Source: CAZIKF01 sp964539825
GTDB lineage: Bacteria; Muiribacteriota; UBA6191
Reading direction: 5' to 3'
Length of the DNA stretch: 64,000 nucleotides
NCBI GenBank assembly: GCA_964539825.1
Contig: CAZIKF010000005.1
Coordinates: 1 to 64,000 of the forward strand
Part shown: in pieces, positions 8,999 through 17,851 of the stretch
How positions within the stretch are numbered: position 1 is the stretch's first letter
How the letters are laid out: the number at the start of each line of letters is the position of its first letter
Translations under genes and position numbers: made by a program
The notes under the pieces: model-generated
Seen by the model: the letters and a program-made list of their open reading frames with translations, nothing else
The model's database searches: none
Told to the model about the DNA's origin: nothing

Positions 8999-10484
8999 TC
9001 TTCTCTTCACCCACCCTGGCCCGCAAGTAAATTTCGGCATACTTCTGGAGGAAATCCTCAAGAATATGAAATCTTGTGTCCCCTTCCCGGGCTATACGAG
9101 AACCTGGAGAATTCGTGGAACCGTGTAGAGGGCAATCCAACCCTGCTTCAGTGCTTTGAAAGGAGTCTCCGAGAGGACAGGTCAAAAACGAACCGGTTTC
9201 CATTCTTCTAATTTGAAGGCATTGCCGCAATTTACGAACATGAAATTGTTCCTTGATTCGCTCAATTCCTTTTCTGATCTCTGGAGAAATCTGGTTTAGA
9301 CTCACCGCCAGGTGGAAAAAGCCTGGATCGCCGAAATCCCGTGGCTCTACTCCTCCCCAATCAGAATAGGTACTCAAATTCAAACGGGATAATTTTCTAG
9401 ATAGGAATAGAGAGATGGGTAGAAAGGGTATGGAGACTGAATATTTTCTACTTTCCTCCAAATCGGTGAGGACTCCCCCTCTTCTTTGCAAAAGGCCCTC
9501 AATTTGCTGAATTGCCTGGGCAGAGGCACCCGGAGAGGCAAACATAGCGGTGGCACTTCCATGAGTTCTGCCGTCAATCCGAAATCCATGAATTGTGAAC
9601 TGACCGGCAAGAGCCGATATCAGGTCATCAAGAGCCGGGAGCCTCTTCGAAGTCTTAGAGAGGATACGGTTCTGAAAATCTTTGTTCTGCAAAAGACCCG
9701 AAATTCTCAAATTTAGTCTGGCTATATCCAACTCATTCCTGGAGAAAGGCATTTCCGATGCCTTAAGAATATCCATCCAACCAGCAAGGGTGACTCCATC
9801 CTTTGGAGTGGCAATCAACTGAACCTGGGACTGTGCCACCTCGATGCCATCGATAGACTTTATCCATGCCGAACCCTCAAGATCCAATCGTGCTAGAAAC
9901 GAACTCTTGGCTACCAAGAATTTAGAATCGTCTGGGGTGGGCTGGTCCAGTGGAGGCAGAATTCGATCTTTGGAATCAGCGATCAGCAAATAAGGCCCGG
10001 CCTTTTTCAGGTAAACAATCTGCGCGGTATTCCATTGTTTGGCAACCCAGCCCTGGGAGCTTGACCCAGTGGAGAGTTCATGAGATTCAAAAAACCGTGA
10101 AAAAAAACCTGCCTTCGCCCAGGGTAGTGCTAGTAAAAAATGGATGGATTCTTCTTTCTTCCAGATACTTAGCGAGAATCGATCAAATACCTCAAACCAA
10201 CTATCATAGCGAAGAACTTTATTCAGTAGAAACCTACCTACACCCGCATCGCTAAGCTTTTCCATCCCTACGATTACACTGGACCTGACCAGAGTTTGAG
10301 CTGGATCACCTATGTCTGATCGCAGAAAGAACAAATCTTGGGATTGGCGAAAGCGGGCAAAGCCTGTGAGACTGGTCTCCTGAGCCTTATGTTCTGTTAC
10401 TTCCTCCTCAATCTTCACAGGCTCACTAACCTGAAAAATTATACTGAGGTAAAACAAAAAACCGATGAGAAGAAGAAAGCGCAT
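8934..10484 (-). CDS. Hypothetical envelope protein with N-terminal signal anchor
   Basis: This 516-residue protein starts with a hydrophobic signal or anchor (MRFLLLIGFLFYLSIIFQV). A long extracytoplasmic domain of mixed beta and helical content follows. Patterns such as LIADSKDRILPP and TIHGFRIDGRTHGSATAMFAS recall the repeated substrate-like domains of DUF3352-type proteins, but the resemblance is weak and I would not name a family. It follows maf by 17 nt and may belong to the same transcript. Its 3' end overlaps the convergent gene at 8998. Confidence 0.6.
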   Translation of the reverse strand: MRFLLLIGFLFYLSIIFQVSEPVKIEEEVTEHKAQETSLTGFARFRQSQDLFFLRSDIGDPAQTLVRSSVIVGMEKLSDAGVGRFLLNKVLRYDSWFEVFDRFSLSIWKKEESIHFLLALPWAKAGFFSRFFESHELSTGSSSQGWVAKQWNTAQIVYLKKAGPYLLIADSKDRILPPLDQPTPDDSKFLVAKSSFLARLDLEGSAWIKSIDGIEVAQSQVQLIATPKDGVTLAGWMDILKASEMPFSRNELDIARLNLRISGLLQNKDFQNRILSKTSKRLPALDDLISALAGQFTIHGFRIDGRTHGSATAMFASPGASAQAIQQIEGLLQRRGGVLTDLEESRKYSVSIPFLPISLFLSRKLSRLNLSTYSDWGGVEPRDFGDPGFFHLAVSLNQISPEIRKGIERIKEQFHVRKLRQCLQIRRMETGSFLTCPLGDSFQSTEAGLDCPLHGSTNSPGSRIAREGDTRFHILEDFLQKYAEIYLRARVGEEKIILSILDRIPTEAKPAHSGGS

Positions 10485-10501
10485 CCTGGTTTGAATTCTA
10501 G

Positions 10502-11113
10502 CTAAGATACCGCCAGGGAATCCAGAAGTTCCGTCTCAGAGCGGAGACGGTGGTAAAGTCTGGATACGGGCAGACCCATCACATTGTAGAAGCAGCCCTC
10601 AATTCGTTTTACCAGAATTCCTCCAAAACTTTGAATCCCATAGGCTCCTGCCTTATCCATGGGATCGCCGGAAGAAATATAGGCTTCGATTAGATTCTCA
10701 TCCAAGGGTTGAAACCACACCTTTGTTGATTCCACACCCTGCAGAATCATTTGACCGGCATAATCCATGACCAGGTAGGCCGTATGTACTTCATGGGATC
10801 TTCCGGAAAGACTCATGAGCATTTCCTGAGCCTGTGCTATCCCCGATGGTTTTCCAAGAGTGATTCCATCCCTTTCCACCACAGTATCGAAGGTGAATAG
10901 CAATCCCTCTTCATCAAAGGGTTCCCCCTCAGATTTAAGAATGCACTTGGCTTTAAAATAGGTATTTTCCCTGGCAAACTCGACCGGTGAAAACTGTTTC
11001 ACATCCTCCAGTTCTTTGGAGGACGTGGCAACGGAAAACCTCGGGAAAAGGTGCGAAAAGAGTTCTCTTCGCCTGGGAGAAGCGGAGCCGAGTACTATTT
11101 CTGTACCGGCCAT
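10502..11113 (-). CDS. maf: Maf-family nucleotide pyrophosphatase
   Basis: Maf proteins hydrolyse non-canonical or modified nucleoside triphosphates such as dTTP, UTP and m7GTP. The 203-residue protein starts with the family signature LGSASPRRREL. It then has the FTFDTVVERDGITLGKP motif, where the usual TAD aspartate is replaced by TFD, and SGRSHEVHTAY. DKAGAYGIQSFGG and YNVMGLPVSRLY lie near the C-terminus. The ATG at 11113 is used because the family begins just before the signature; longer frames run into rpsT. It lies 19 nt downstream of rpsT. Confidence 0.88.
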   Translation of the reverse strand: MAGTEIVLGSASPRRRELFSHLFPRFSVATSSKELEDVKQFSPVEFARENTYFKAKCILKSEGEPFDEEGLLFTFDTVVERDGITLGKPSGIAQAQEMLMSLSGRSHEVHTAYLVMDYAGQMILQGVESTKVWFQPLDENLIEAYISSGDPMDKAGAYGIQSFGGILVKRIEGCFYNVMGLPVSRLYHRLRSETELLDSLAVS

Positions 11114-11132
11114 AAGACCATCCTGACAATAC

Positions 11133-11564
11133 TTAAGATGATTCCTCTGTTTGAGCCTCTTCTGTGGTTGCCTCAACTTCAGGTGCTTTTGCTACTTCCT
11201 TCGCAGGGGCAGCAGCTTTCTTATTAGCAGTAGCAACTTTTTTGGCTGGAGCTTCCTTTTTCTTTGGCTCCTCTTTCACAATCGCTACCATCTGGTAATC
11301 AGGAATGAGGCTCCTAACCTTTTTCATCAAACGGCTCTTGGAGCGGGCCGCATTATTCTTGTGAATAATCCCCCGCGATACCATTCGGTCAAATAAGCGA
11401 AACGCCTCGGGCGCTCTGGTTTTAACCCCTTCGATATCACCAGAATCAAGGAATTTCTGCATTTTCTTCCTGGAGGTACGAAGTTCTGCCCTAAGAGATG
11501 CATTGCGATCTCTGCGCTTAAGCGCCTGACGAGCACGTTTTGCAACCGATGGTATATTTGCCAT
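11133..11564 (-). CDS. rpsT: 30S ribosomal protein S20 with long C-terminal extension
   Basis: S20 binds 16S rRNA in the body of the small subunit. The core is canonical: MANIPSVAKRARQALKRRDRN, then KKMQKFLDSGD, then IIHKNNAARSKSRLMKKV. The start at 11564 is supported by AAAGGAACAGG just upstream and by the conserved MANIPS. S20 usually ends near residue 90, but this one runs to 143. The extra roughly 55 residues are Ala/Lys/Glu-rich (KKKEAPAKKVATANKKAAAP and similar), turn acidic at the end and look disordered. Codon use continues smoothly into the extension, so it is probably real. Confidence 0.92.
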   Translation of the reverse strand: MANIPSVAKRARQALKRRDRNASLRAELRTSRKKMQKFLDSGDIEGVKTRAPEAFRLFDRMVSRGIIHKNNAARSKSRLMKKVRSLIPDYQMVAIVKEEPKKKEAPAKKVATANKKAAAPAKEVAKAPEVEATTEEAQTEESS

Positions 11565-11691
11565 GTCCTGTTCCTTTCTCGCCTCTTTCGTATTATCCAA
11601 AGCGAGGCCACGAGAAATCTGGCCTCCAAAAGAGGAGAGCTAATATAGCATAATCTACGGGGAAGTCAAGGTTTCATCAGGGATGTCCGGG

Positions 11692-12810
11692 TCATGTATC
11701 ATCGCTGAATTTAGCTAATGACTCGTCTCTAAATCTTATGAACTCACCCTTGAAGATAGAGGCTCTCATATTTTGCATGAAATGATGAAAGAAACTCAGG
11801 TTGTGATAACTAGCCAACCTTGGAGCCAGGAATTCCTTTGCTCGAAAAAGATGATGGATATACCTGCGGGTATAACGCTGGCACACCGCGCAATTACATG
11901 CCGGGTCAAGCGGCTCGGAATCCTGTTTAAAACGGGCACTCGTGATATTAAATGAGCCTTCTGATGCGTAAATTTTCCCATGCCTGCCCACACGTGTGGG
12001 CATCACACAGTCGAAGATATCTACCCCGTTTTCAACTCCCGACAAAAAATCTTTTGGCGTTCCAATCCCCATCAAATAACGAATAGTATCTGCCCTATAA
12101 CCTGGAGCGAGAGCCTTCAATACCTTTTCTCTCTCCTCCAGGGATTCCCCAACCGAGAGTCCTCCGATGGCGATTCCATCAAATCCCATTTCTTGAATGA
12201 CCTCCTGGCTTTCAAGCCTCAGATCTTCAAAACTACCGCCCTGGATAATACCAAAGAGATTCTGGTGTCTCTGGTCCTCTTGAAATGCCTCCAGACAGGA
12301 TTTTGCCCAGCGGTGTGTTCGCTGCAGTGAATCGGCCACGGTTTCCCGGCTGGCGTCTCCCGGGGGGCATTCATCGAGTACCATCATGATGTCCGATCCA
12401 ATCCTGCGTTGAATCTCAACAACTCTTCTGGGTGTAAAACGATGGGAGGACCCGTCATACACAGACCGAAAATCCACACCTTCCTCATCTACTTTGCGCA
12501 TGTCACTCAGGGAAAATATCTGAAAGCCTCCGCTGTCAGTAAGAACACGATTTTTAAAGGACATGAAAGAATGGATTCCCCCCGACTCCTCAATGATCTG
12601 GTCCCCTGGACGCAGGCAAAGGTGGTACGTGTTGGAGAGAATGATGGGAAATCCAATATCCTCCAGATCCTTGGAATCCAGGGTCTTAACCGTCGCGAGT
12701 GTACCCACAGGCATAAAAAGAGGTGTTTTAACCTCCAGTCCATTTAGATCGAAACTAAGGGCCCTGGCCTCCGATTGGGTATCCCTGGCCTCAATTTTCA
12801 CCCGTATCAT
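11692..12810 (-). CDS. tgt: Queuine tRNA-ribosyltransferase
   Basis: Tgt exchanges G34 for the queuosine precursor preQ1 in tRNAs for Asp, Asn, His and Tyr. The 372-residue length is standard. Motifs include DSGGFQIFSL with the catalytic aspartate, GGLSVGES, and VFDCVMPTRVGRHG with the nucleophile region. The zinc site CNCAVCQRYTRRYIHHLF is near the C-terminus. The ATG overlaps the stop of the upstream ligase-like gene (ATGA), indicating translational coupling. Other queuosine biosynthesis genes are not in the window. Confidence 0.94.
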   Translation of the reverse strand: MIRVKIEARDTQSEARALSFDLNGLEVKTPLFMPVGTLATVKTLDSKDLEDIGFPIILSNTYHLCLRPGDQIIEESGGIHSFMSFKNRVLTDSGGFQIFSLSDMRKVDEEGVDFRSVYDGSSHRFTPRRVVEIQRRIGSDIMMVLDECPPGDASRETVADSLQRTHRWAKSCLEAFQEDQRHQNLFGIIQGGSFEDLRLESQEVIQEMGFDGIAIGGLSVGESLEEREKVLKALAPGYRADTIRYLMGIGTPKDFLSGVENGVDIFDCVMPTRVGRHGKIYASEGSFNITSARFKQDSEPLDPACNCAVCQRYTRRYIHHLFRAKEFLAPRLASYHNLSFFHHFMQNMRASIFKGEFIRFRDESLAKFSDDT

Positions 12811-14591
12811 TTGGACTTTTGCTCCTGATCGCGCATCTTTCCAGCCTTGTTCAATCCCTCTTCAAGCTGATTAAGATAGAAGCGATCTGTACTGTCTAGA
12901 TTCATTCCCTTCTTCTTCAGAAAGGCTTTTTTTCCTTGTTTGAACGCATAGGCACTTCTTTGGAAATCCCCTCTCTCAAATAGAAGTATGCCCAGGTTTT
13001 TCCAGGCCTGGTAATGACTATTATCAACCTGCAGGGCTTGTAAATATCTCCTTTCTTCTTCCTGGGAGGTTTGGGCAAGAAGGGCTAATCCATAATAGTA
13101 GGGAGCAAAGGTCGGCAGGGTCTCTATTCCCTTGATCAACCAATTTTTTGCCGAATCTCTTTCCCCTTCATTTTTAGCTGCCATTGCGCGATGGTAGAGA
13201 GTGGAAGGATCTGGAGTCCTTCGATGGGCTTCGCTGAGGATGTGCTGAAAATCTTCTTTTTCCACGAATCCACGGGCTGAACTTAGCATCCATCGGGCAA
13301 AGCGGTGGTAATCTTCTCCGCTCACGAAAGGAGAATCCACCAATTGACGAAATTCATCTATTGTATTGGCTTCCTGTCTTTGCACGGAGTGATGAGTGAC
13401 TCCTACCCAATAACCTGCCCAGATGACCAGGCCCACCAGGGGCAACCATCGTCGAGAAGTGGAAGTATCGCTCGGACTAAGCCTCTCACTTGCCCCACGG
13501 GCAATAACAAAAACTACCGGCAGAGAAAAAACCCCAAAGCTCATCAGATCATAGACCTGGGACATTAATAGAGCAGAGCCCAGAGCAAGCCTCTCTCCCT
13601 TGCTGAAACTGGGAAAACAAAATCGGATCCACCAGCAAAGAAGACCCAAAAAAAGCAGTCCAAAGGGTAGACCTAACCACAGAAATACGGACAAGACACT
13701 TTGATGGGAGGAGGAGCTAAGTCGAATCCATTCCAACCCTGGGCGATCCTGGTAGGAGTCCACTCCCTCAAATTTTCCATCAAGACGCCGGTAAAATTCG
13801 TGCCTGTATGCCCCCTGCCCAATTCCAAGCAGCCAGTTTTCTTTGAGAATTTCCAGTGAGAGAGTAATCTCATGCTGGCGAATTTTTAGTGAAGAAAACT
13901 CCCGAACCTGATGCGGATTCTTAATGGAGTAGGCCGCGCAAAACAGAGCCACTGCCAGGACCAGGAGAAACAAAGCCCTTTGCCCCTCCCTGAACCGTCT
14001 CCAGGCCTCACAGATCAAGAGGGCCAATACAGCCGCTCTGGAAAGGGTCAGGAGTGTTCCGCATAAACAAATGAGAAAGAAGAGGTTTTTTGATTTTACC
14101 CTGTCGCGGGCGATCCAGAACCAGAAAACAAGACAGGCTCCCAGGAGATTTGGATTTCCCACGAAACCTGAGAGATGATACAGAGGTCCCCTGACAAATG
14201 GCATCAAACCCAGCCATTCGAGAAGAGCCGCTGCGAAAATAACAAGAAAAAGAGCCGGAGCTACCCTGGAGATGGAAACCTGGGTTCGATGCATCAGGTA
14301 GGGAAGGGAATAGCATAGAGCGGCGAATCCCACGCTATGAAGGAAAAATCTCGATCCATGGAGTCCATCAATCAAAAGAGGAATGAGCAATAGAGCCCAA
14401 AGAACCAGGATCGAGCGTCTGGGATACTGAAGATCAGGACTCTTTCTGGTGAGCCATTGGACTCCAAGCCACAGAACCAGGAAACTAAGCGTAAACCAGA
14501 CCCATTTTGGCTCTTCAAAAGAACCCTCAAGACTTGTGGAAAAGAGGAACTGATGGACCCAGAAAATAAGAGCCAAAAATGCCTGAGCCAT
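12807..14591 (-). CDS. O-antigen ligase/polymerase-like membrane protein with C-terminal TPRs
   Basis: This 594-residue protein has about 12 hydrophobic segments over the first 420 residues. A large loop contains GIGQGAYRHEFYRRL and SSSSHQSVLSVFLWLG, which match the Wzy_C region of O-antigen ligases and polymerases. GFVGNPNLLGACLVF and LTLSRAAVLALL are also typical. The last 150 residues form TPR-like helices (YLQALQVDNSHYQAWKNLG). The likely role is polymerisation or transfer of a surface glycan in the inner membrane. It lies between sfsA and tgt, with 7 nt and ATGA spacing, so it is in an operon with unrelated housekeeping genes. Confidence 0.78.
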   Translation of the reverse strand: MAQAFLALIFWVHQFLFSTSLEGSFEEPKWVWFTLSFLVLWLGVQWLTRKSPDLQYPRRSILVLWALLLIPLLIDGLHGSRFFLHSVGFAALCYSLPYLMHRTQVSISRVAPALFLVIFAAALLEWLGLMPFVRGPLYHLSGFVGNPNLLGACLVFWFWIARDRVKSKNLFFLICLCGTLLTLSRAAVLALLICEAWRRFREGQRALFLLVLAVALFCAAYSIKNPHQVREFSSLKIRQHEITLSLEILKENWLLGIGQGAYRHEFYRRLDGKFEGVDSYQDRPGLEWIRLSSSSHQSVLSVFLWLGLPFGLLFLGLLCWWIRFCFPSFSKGERLALGSALLMSQVYDLMSFGVFSLPVVFVIARGASERLSPSDTSTSRRWLPLVGLVIWAGYWVGVTHHSVQRQEANTIDEFRQLVDSPFVSGEDYHRFARWMLSSARGFVEKEDFQHILSEAHRRTPDPSTLYHRAMAAKNEGERDSAKNWLIKGIETLPTFAPYYYGLALLAQTSQEEERRYLQALQVDNSHYQAWKNLGILLFERGDFQRSAYAFKQGKKAFLKKKGMNLDSTDRFYLNQLEEGLNKAGKMRDQEQKSK

Positions 14592-14598
14592 AGTTTAC

Positions 14599-15312
14599 TT
14601 ACTCCAGGTGAAAGGGGATCTCACCGGTGCAGGTAACTCCTGGGGGGCTGGCTTTGGTTCCACATACAATTACTTCTACCCCTGATTTAATGGCTTCTTC
14701 AAGAGCCTGGGCATAGGTGGGATCTATTTCTCTGGCCGGTCTAAAATAGGTCCCGTCTTCCCTTCTTACCAGAAACAGCATCACACCTCGCTTTCCTAGT
14801 GTGACTAGTTTCTGTAGCTCTCTCAGGTGTTTGGTACCTCGCGAAGTGACGGCGTCTGGAAACTGGTAAGTCCCATCTTCTCCAAGCAATGTGACGCTCT
14901 TCACCTCCACGAAACAAGCTGGACGATCCTCGGAAGGATCCGGATCCAATACCCAATCAATGCGGCTATGATCACTAATTTTCACTTCGGCTCTTTGCGA
15001 CAAGTAGCCGCTAAGAGGAGCAATTTCACCTCGAGCGATAAATTCCCCTACAAGTGTATTAGCCTTATGGGTGTTGACCCCGATCCAGGTTTTTCCGTTG
15101 TGAATCCACTCAAGGGTGGTGGAATATTTTCTCTTGGGATTTTCTGACTTGCTTAAAAGAACCTTCCACCCCTTATCTGCACAGGTTTTCATGCTGCCTG
15201 AGTTTGGACAATGAGAGGTGATCACCGAACCATCTTCAAGTTCTACATCCGCAAGGAATCGTTTATATCGTTTCAGTAGCCGACCCTCAATTAGTTCTCG
15301 ATCCATATTCAT
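14599..15312 (-). CDS. sfsA: SfsA family protein
   Basis: SfsA was named as a sugar-fermentation stimulation protein in E. coli; its fold is nuclease-like and its real role is unclear. The 237 residues cover the family: EGRLLKRYKRFLADVELEDG at the N-terminus, SHCPNSGSMKTC, WIGVNTHKAN, and FVEVKSVTLL with DAVTSRGTKHLRELQKL. GVMLFLVRREDG lies near the C-terminus. The start could be the first or third codon; neither has a strong ribosome site. It appears to lead the run sfsA - ligase-like - tgt. Confidence 0.88.
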   Translation of the reverse strand: MNMDRELIEGRLLKRYKRFLADVELEDGSVITSHCPNSGSMKTCADKGWKVLLSKSENPKRKYSTTLEWIHNGKTWIGVNTHKANTLVGEFIARGEIAPLSGYLSQRAEVKISDHSRIDWVLDPDPSEDRPACFVEVKSVTLLGEDGTYQFPDAVTSRGTKHLRELQKLVTLGKRGVMLFLVRREDGTYFRPAREIDPTYAQALEEAIKSGVEVIVCGTKASPPGVTCTGEIPFHLE

Positions 15313-15379
15313 CTAAAATCCTGTGCGATCCGAGCCCTTTGGAGAACTAAGAATTAACGGATAGCATCTTAGCAAATAA

Positions 15380-15413
15380 AAAAGAGCGCGGTTTAGAACA
15401 ACCACGCTCTTTT
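15380..15413. terminator. Hairpin terminator between the secreted-protein pair and sfsA
   Basis: The stem AAAAGAGCG / CGCTCTTTT plus an inner GGTT / AACC block, with one mismatch, encloses a 6-nt loop. A and T runs flank it on both sides. In the minus direction it follows the gene ending at 15447 and would end that transcript before sfsA. Confidence 0.75.
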
Positions 15414-15446
15414 CAATTGATTGGCGTATGCGATAGATTTTTGAGA

Positions 15447-16046
15447 TTACCCTCGAAAATATTGATCCAGAAACCTCAGGGCATCCTGGAAAAATCCTCT
15501 TTCCGAACCTTGCGCGTTTGACAGTTCAAATCGCACGAACTTCTTAATTTCGGTATGAACATTGGTAATCGTACGCTTCATCAAACGATCTCCCACTCGA
15601 TGAATCTTAGCCATAACTTGGAGAAGTCGGGACTCATGAGCTTCGAGATCACGATTGACCAAATTAATAATTGCCTTTGCCTTTTCCTTTTCCTCATGAA
15701 GCAGCTGGATATACTGAGTTACCAGTGCTTTCTGAGCATCATCGGAAACTCGGGACTGGCGAAGTTCTACCTCTTTTTCCAGTACCCCTTTGAAGGCAGT
15801 ACGCAGATCGTAGAGTTTATTGATGAAATCTACGACCAATTCGGTATCTTCTCCATTAAGTTCTGCCACGATGTCTGCAAGAACGGCCGCGTGTGACGAC
15901 ACTTCACCCAATAGAGCATCATCTACTGATGCATGGGGAGCTCTCGGCGGAGTCTTCTTACCAAATATCTCTTCTTGATCTTGAGCATGTACCGGTATTA
16001 AACCAGCTACCAGAATTGTGCTGAACACCCATTTTCGAAACTTCAT
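15447..16046 (-). CDS. Hypothetical secreted helical protein
   Basis: I do not recognise this 199-residue protein. It has a clear signal peptide with an AQA-like cleavage site (MKFRKWVFSTILVAGLIPVHAQ). An almost wholly helical, charged mature region follows, with coiled-coil-like heptads near residues 60-150. The ATG at 16046 is preferred to the one 6 nt upstream because AAGGAG then lies 7 nt away. It follows the Gly/Tyr-rich gene by 41 nt on the same strand and is probably co-transcribed. The two may form an envelope or extracellular complex (inference). Confidence 0.65.
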   Translation of the reverse strand: MKFRKWVFSTILVAGLIPVHAQDQEEIFGKKTPPRAPHASVDDALLGEVSSHAAVLADIVAELNGEDTELVVDFINKLYDLRTAFKGVLEKEVELRQSRVSDDAQKALVTQYIQLLHEEKEKAKAIINLVNRDLEAHESRLLQVMAKIHRVGDRLMKRTITNVHTEIKKFVRFELSNAQGSERGFFQDALRFLDQYFRG

Positions 16047-16087
16047 GTCCATTCTCCTTTTTCTATCCTATACGCCTTTTTTTTAGT

Positions 16088-17704
16088 TTAGTTCTGCCTG
16101 GCCAACTCTAAAGCTTTCTGAGCCAGGGAATATTTATCTCTTGCAGCCTTAATTTTTTCTGCGTCACCCGATGCTATCGCCTGGGTCAGCTCCTGATAAG
16201 CCACATTAACAGCAGCCTGAAGATCTTGTAAACTCTGGGCAGGAGGTAGTACTGGCGGTAGTGTTGGATCGGGAGAGAGTGGAGGTTGAACTACAGTCGT
16301 CCCACCAGTCCCTCCTGCTGGAGGAGTAGATCCACCACTATAGGGTGTACCATAACCCCCGCCGTAGCCGCCGGGATACCCGCCGTAGCCACCGCCACCA
16401 GGATAGCCGCCGTAGCCGCCGCCACCAGGATAACCGCCGCCGTAGCCGCCGCCTCCAGGATAACCGCCGCCGTAGCCGCCGCCGCCAGGATAACCGCCAC
16501 CGTAGCCGCCGCCACCAGGATAACCGCCGCCGTAGCCGCCGCCACCAGGATAACCGCCGCCGTAGCCGCCGCCTCCATAATAACCACCATAGCCGCCACC
16601 GTAGCCGCCGCCATATGGCGAGTTCTCTGTATCATTTAGCACCAGGGAACCGTTGTTGATTTCTCCTATAACAGTGTTGATTTCGTTCACTGCCGCATCC
16701 TTATTGCGGATGGACACCACATACATCAACCGACGGATCAATCTTTCGTTTCCGTGAGGTGGAATTGATGAAAGCAAACCTTGTAATCGAATTCTTGCCC
16801 TGCTTGAAGCTGAACCAAAATCCGTGGAAATTCTTTGAAGTTGGTCTAGAAGGTATGCCTGATCAATATCTTGCTGCCCTGGAAAGGTTTGATTCCCGTC
16901 TCCACCCCAGGCTATCGACAACTGACCCGCGTTCCAGGCAGTCATGATCGCATCCATCTCCATAGAGATATCTTGTTTGTATCGCAGGGAAGAAGCCATG
17001 AAGAGACGTCTCAAGAGATTCGAATCTCCATAGCGTCGGACATATCCGATCATCTGCTGGATTCTGGACTGAGCAGCCCAAATACGGTTTTGATCTATAT
17101 CGGATTTAACAAAGCGTAGTTGGTCGCTGATCCAATTGTCATCGACATAGCCGCCGCCACCGCCATAACCGCCGCCGTAGCCGCCGCCACCAGGATAACC
17201 GCCGCCGTAGCCGCCGCCATAACCGCCACCGTAGCCGCCGCCGTAGCCGCCGCCATAACCGCCAGTCTGATTGCCGCCGGGGTAATAACCTTGACCATAG
17301 CCATTTCCGCTATAGTACTGATTTCCGGAGCCATAGCCGGCACCATATCCAGAACCTTGATTATAGCCGCCGCCCTGGTTATATCCGCCGCCTTGATTAT
17401 AGCCGCCGCCCTGGTTGTAACCGCCACCTTGATTATAGCCGCCGCCTTGATTATAGCCGCCGCCCTGGTTGTAGCCGGTATTGTAGCCGCCGCCCTGATT
17501 ATTACCGCCGCCACCAGTGTAACTACCACCAAGACCGTCATAACGACCGGAAGAATTTGGTGAGCCAGTCGTCTGGTAATTAGAAGTAGCCTGCTCAGCT
17601 GATAAATTGGGTACGGAAAGCAGTAAAACCCCAAATGCTACGACTCTCAAGCCCAGGTTAATTGGCCTGACATTAAGTTCCTGTATAATATTCTTCGCTT
17701 TCAT
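16088..17704 (-). CDS. Secreted Gly/Tyr-rich repeat protein with duplicated helical domain
   Basis: This 538-residue protein begins with a signal peptide ending near residue 36 (LSVPNLSAEQA). A GGGYNQ repeat, a GGGYGGGY repeat and a GGGYPGG repeat make up about half of it. Two unlabelled helical domains are related to each other. The first is near residues 187-260 (ISDQLRFVKSDID, SNLLRRLFMASSLRYKQD) and the second near residues 275-350 (LLDQLQRISTDFG, ERLIRRLMYVVSIRNKDA). The C-terminus is a helix of Ala/Lys-rich sequence. Such Gly/Tyr-rich stretches suggest a flexible, self-associating extracellular or surface protein. The ribosome site GGAGG precedes the ATG closely. Confidence 0.75.
   Translation of the reverse strand: MKAKNIIQELNVRPINLGLRVVAFGVLLLSVPNLSAEQATSNYQTTGSPNSSGRYDGLGGSYTGGGGNNQGGGYNTGYNQGGGYNQGGGYNQGGGYNQGGGYNQGGGYNQGGGYNQGSGYGAGYGSGNQYYSGNGYGQGYYPGGNQTGGYGGGYGGGYGGGYGGGYGGGYPGGGGYGGGYGGGGGYVDDNWISDQLRFVKSDIDQNRIWAAQSRIQQMIGYVRRYGDSNLLRRLFMASSLRYKQDISMEMDAIMTAWNAGQLSIAWGGDGNQTFPGQQDIDQAYLLDQLQRISTDFGSASSRARIRLQGLLSSIPPHGNERLIRRLMYVVSIRNKDAAVNEINTVIGEINNGSLVLNDTENSPYGGGYGGGYGGYYGGGGYGGGYPGGGGYGGGYPGGGGYGGGYPGGGGYGGGYPGGGGYGGGYPGGGGYGGYPGGGGYGGYPGGYGGGYGTPYSGGSTPPAGGTGGTTVVQPPLSPDPTLPPVLPPAQSLQDLQAAVNVAYQELTQAIASGDAEKIKAARDKYSLAQKALELARQN
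16353..16620 (-). repeat. GGGYGGGYPG coding repeats
   Basis: About six to seven copies of a roughly 33-nt unit encode GGGYPGGGGYG inside the Gly/Tyr-rich gene. Copies differ mainly at third positions, which indicates selection at protein level after expansion. Confidence 0.85.
17146..17515 (-). repeat. GGGYNQ and GGYGGG coding repeats
   Basis: Two repeat arrays lie in the N-terminal half of the Gly/Tyr-rich gene. A GGGYNQ array (about 18-nt unit, seven or more copies) spans roughly 17360-17510. A GGGY array spans roughly 17146-17270. The Asn/Gln content of the first resembles prion-like or adhesive low-complexity segments. Confidence 0.85.
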
Positions 17705-17718
17705 AACTTCCTCCGAGG

Positions 17719-17755
17719 ATCGTACTTACAGATACGATTACGACGTCAGTGACGT
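17719..17755. promoter_or_regulatory. Paired palindromes upstream of the Gly/Tyr-rich gene
   Basis: Two short inverted repeats lie just upstream of the ATG at 17704: ATCGTA/TACGAT at 17719-17738, and the perfect 13-nt palindrome ACGTCAGTGACGT at 17743-17755. In the transcript the first would form a hairpin ending a few bases before the ribosome site. They could be an operator or a leader structure; there is no direct proof. Confidence 0.35.
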
Positions 17756-17790
17756 TCTCTGTTTCTAACTACGCCCTCCTTGGAAAAAAG

Positions 17791-17819
17791 TTTCAACCTT
17801 TTTTTGCATTGGGTATACT
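17791..17819 (+). promoter_or_regulatory. Likely sigma-70-type promoter for pheT
   Basis: TTTCAA at 17791-17796 and TATACT at 17814-17819 are separated by 17 nt. They lie about 33 nt before the pheT ATG, which has CAGGAGG as its ribosome site. The -10 is a near-consensus match and the -35 is weak. Confidence 0.55.
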
Positions 17820-17851
17820 AATCCCCTATTTTTCAGGAGGTTTCCAGGATC

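Noticed and set aside
17346..17515. Regular repeats as a CRISPR array
   Set aside because: Units are contiguous, code for GGGYNQ in frame, and have no unique spacers or cas genes.
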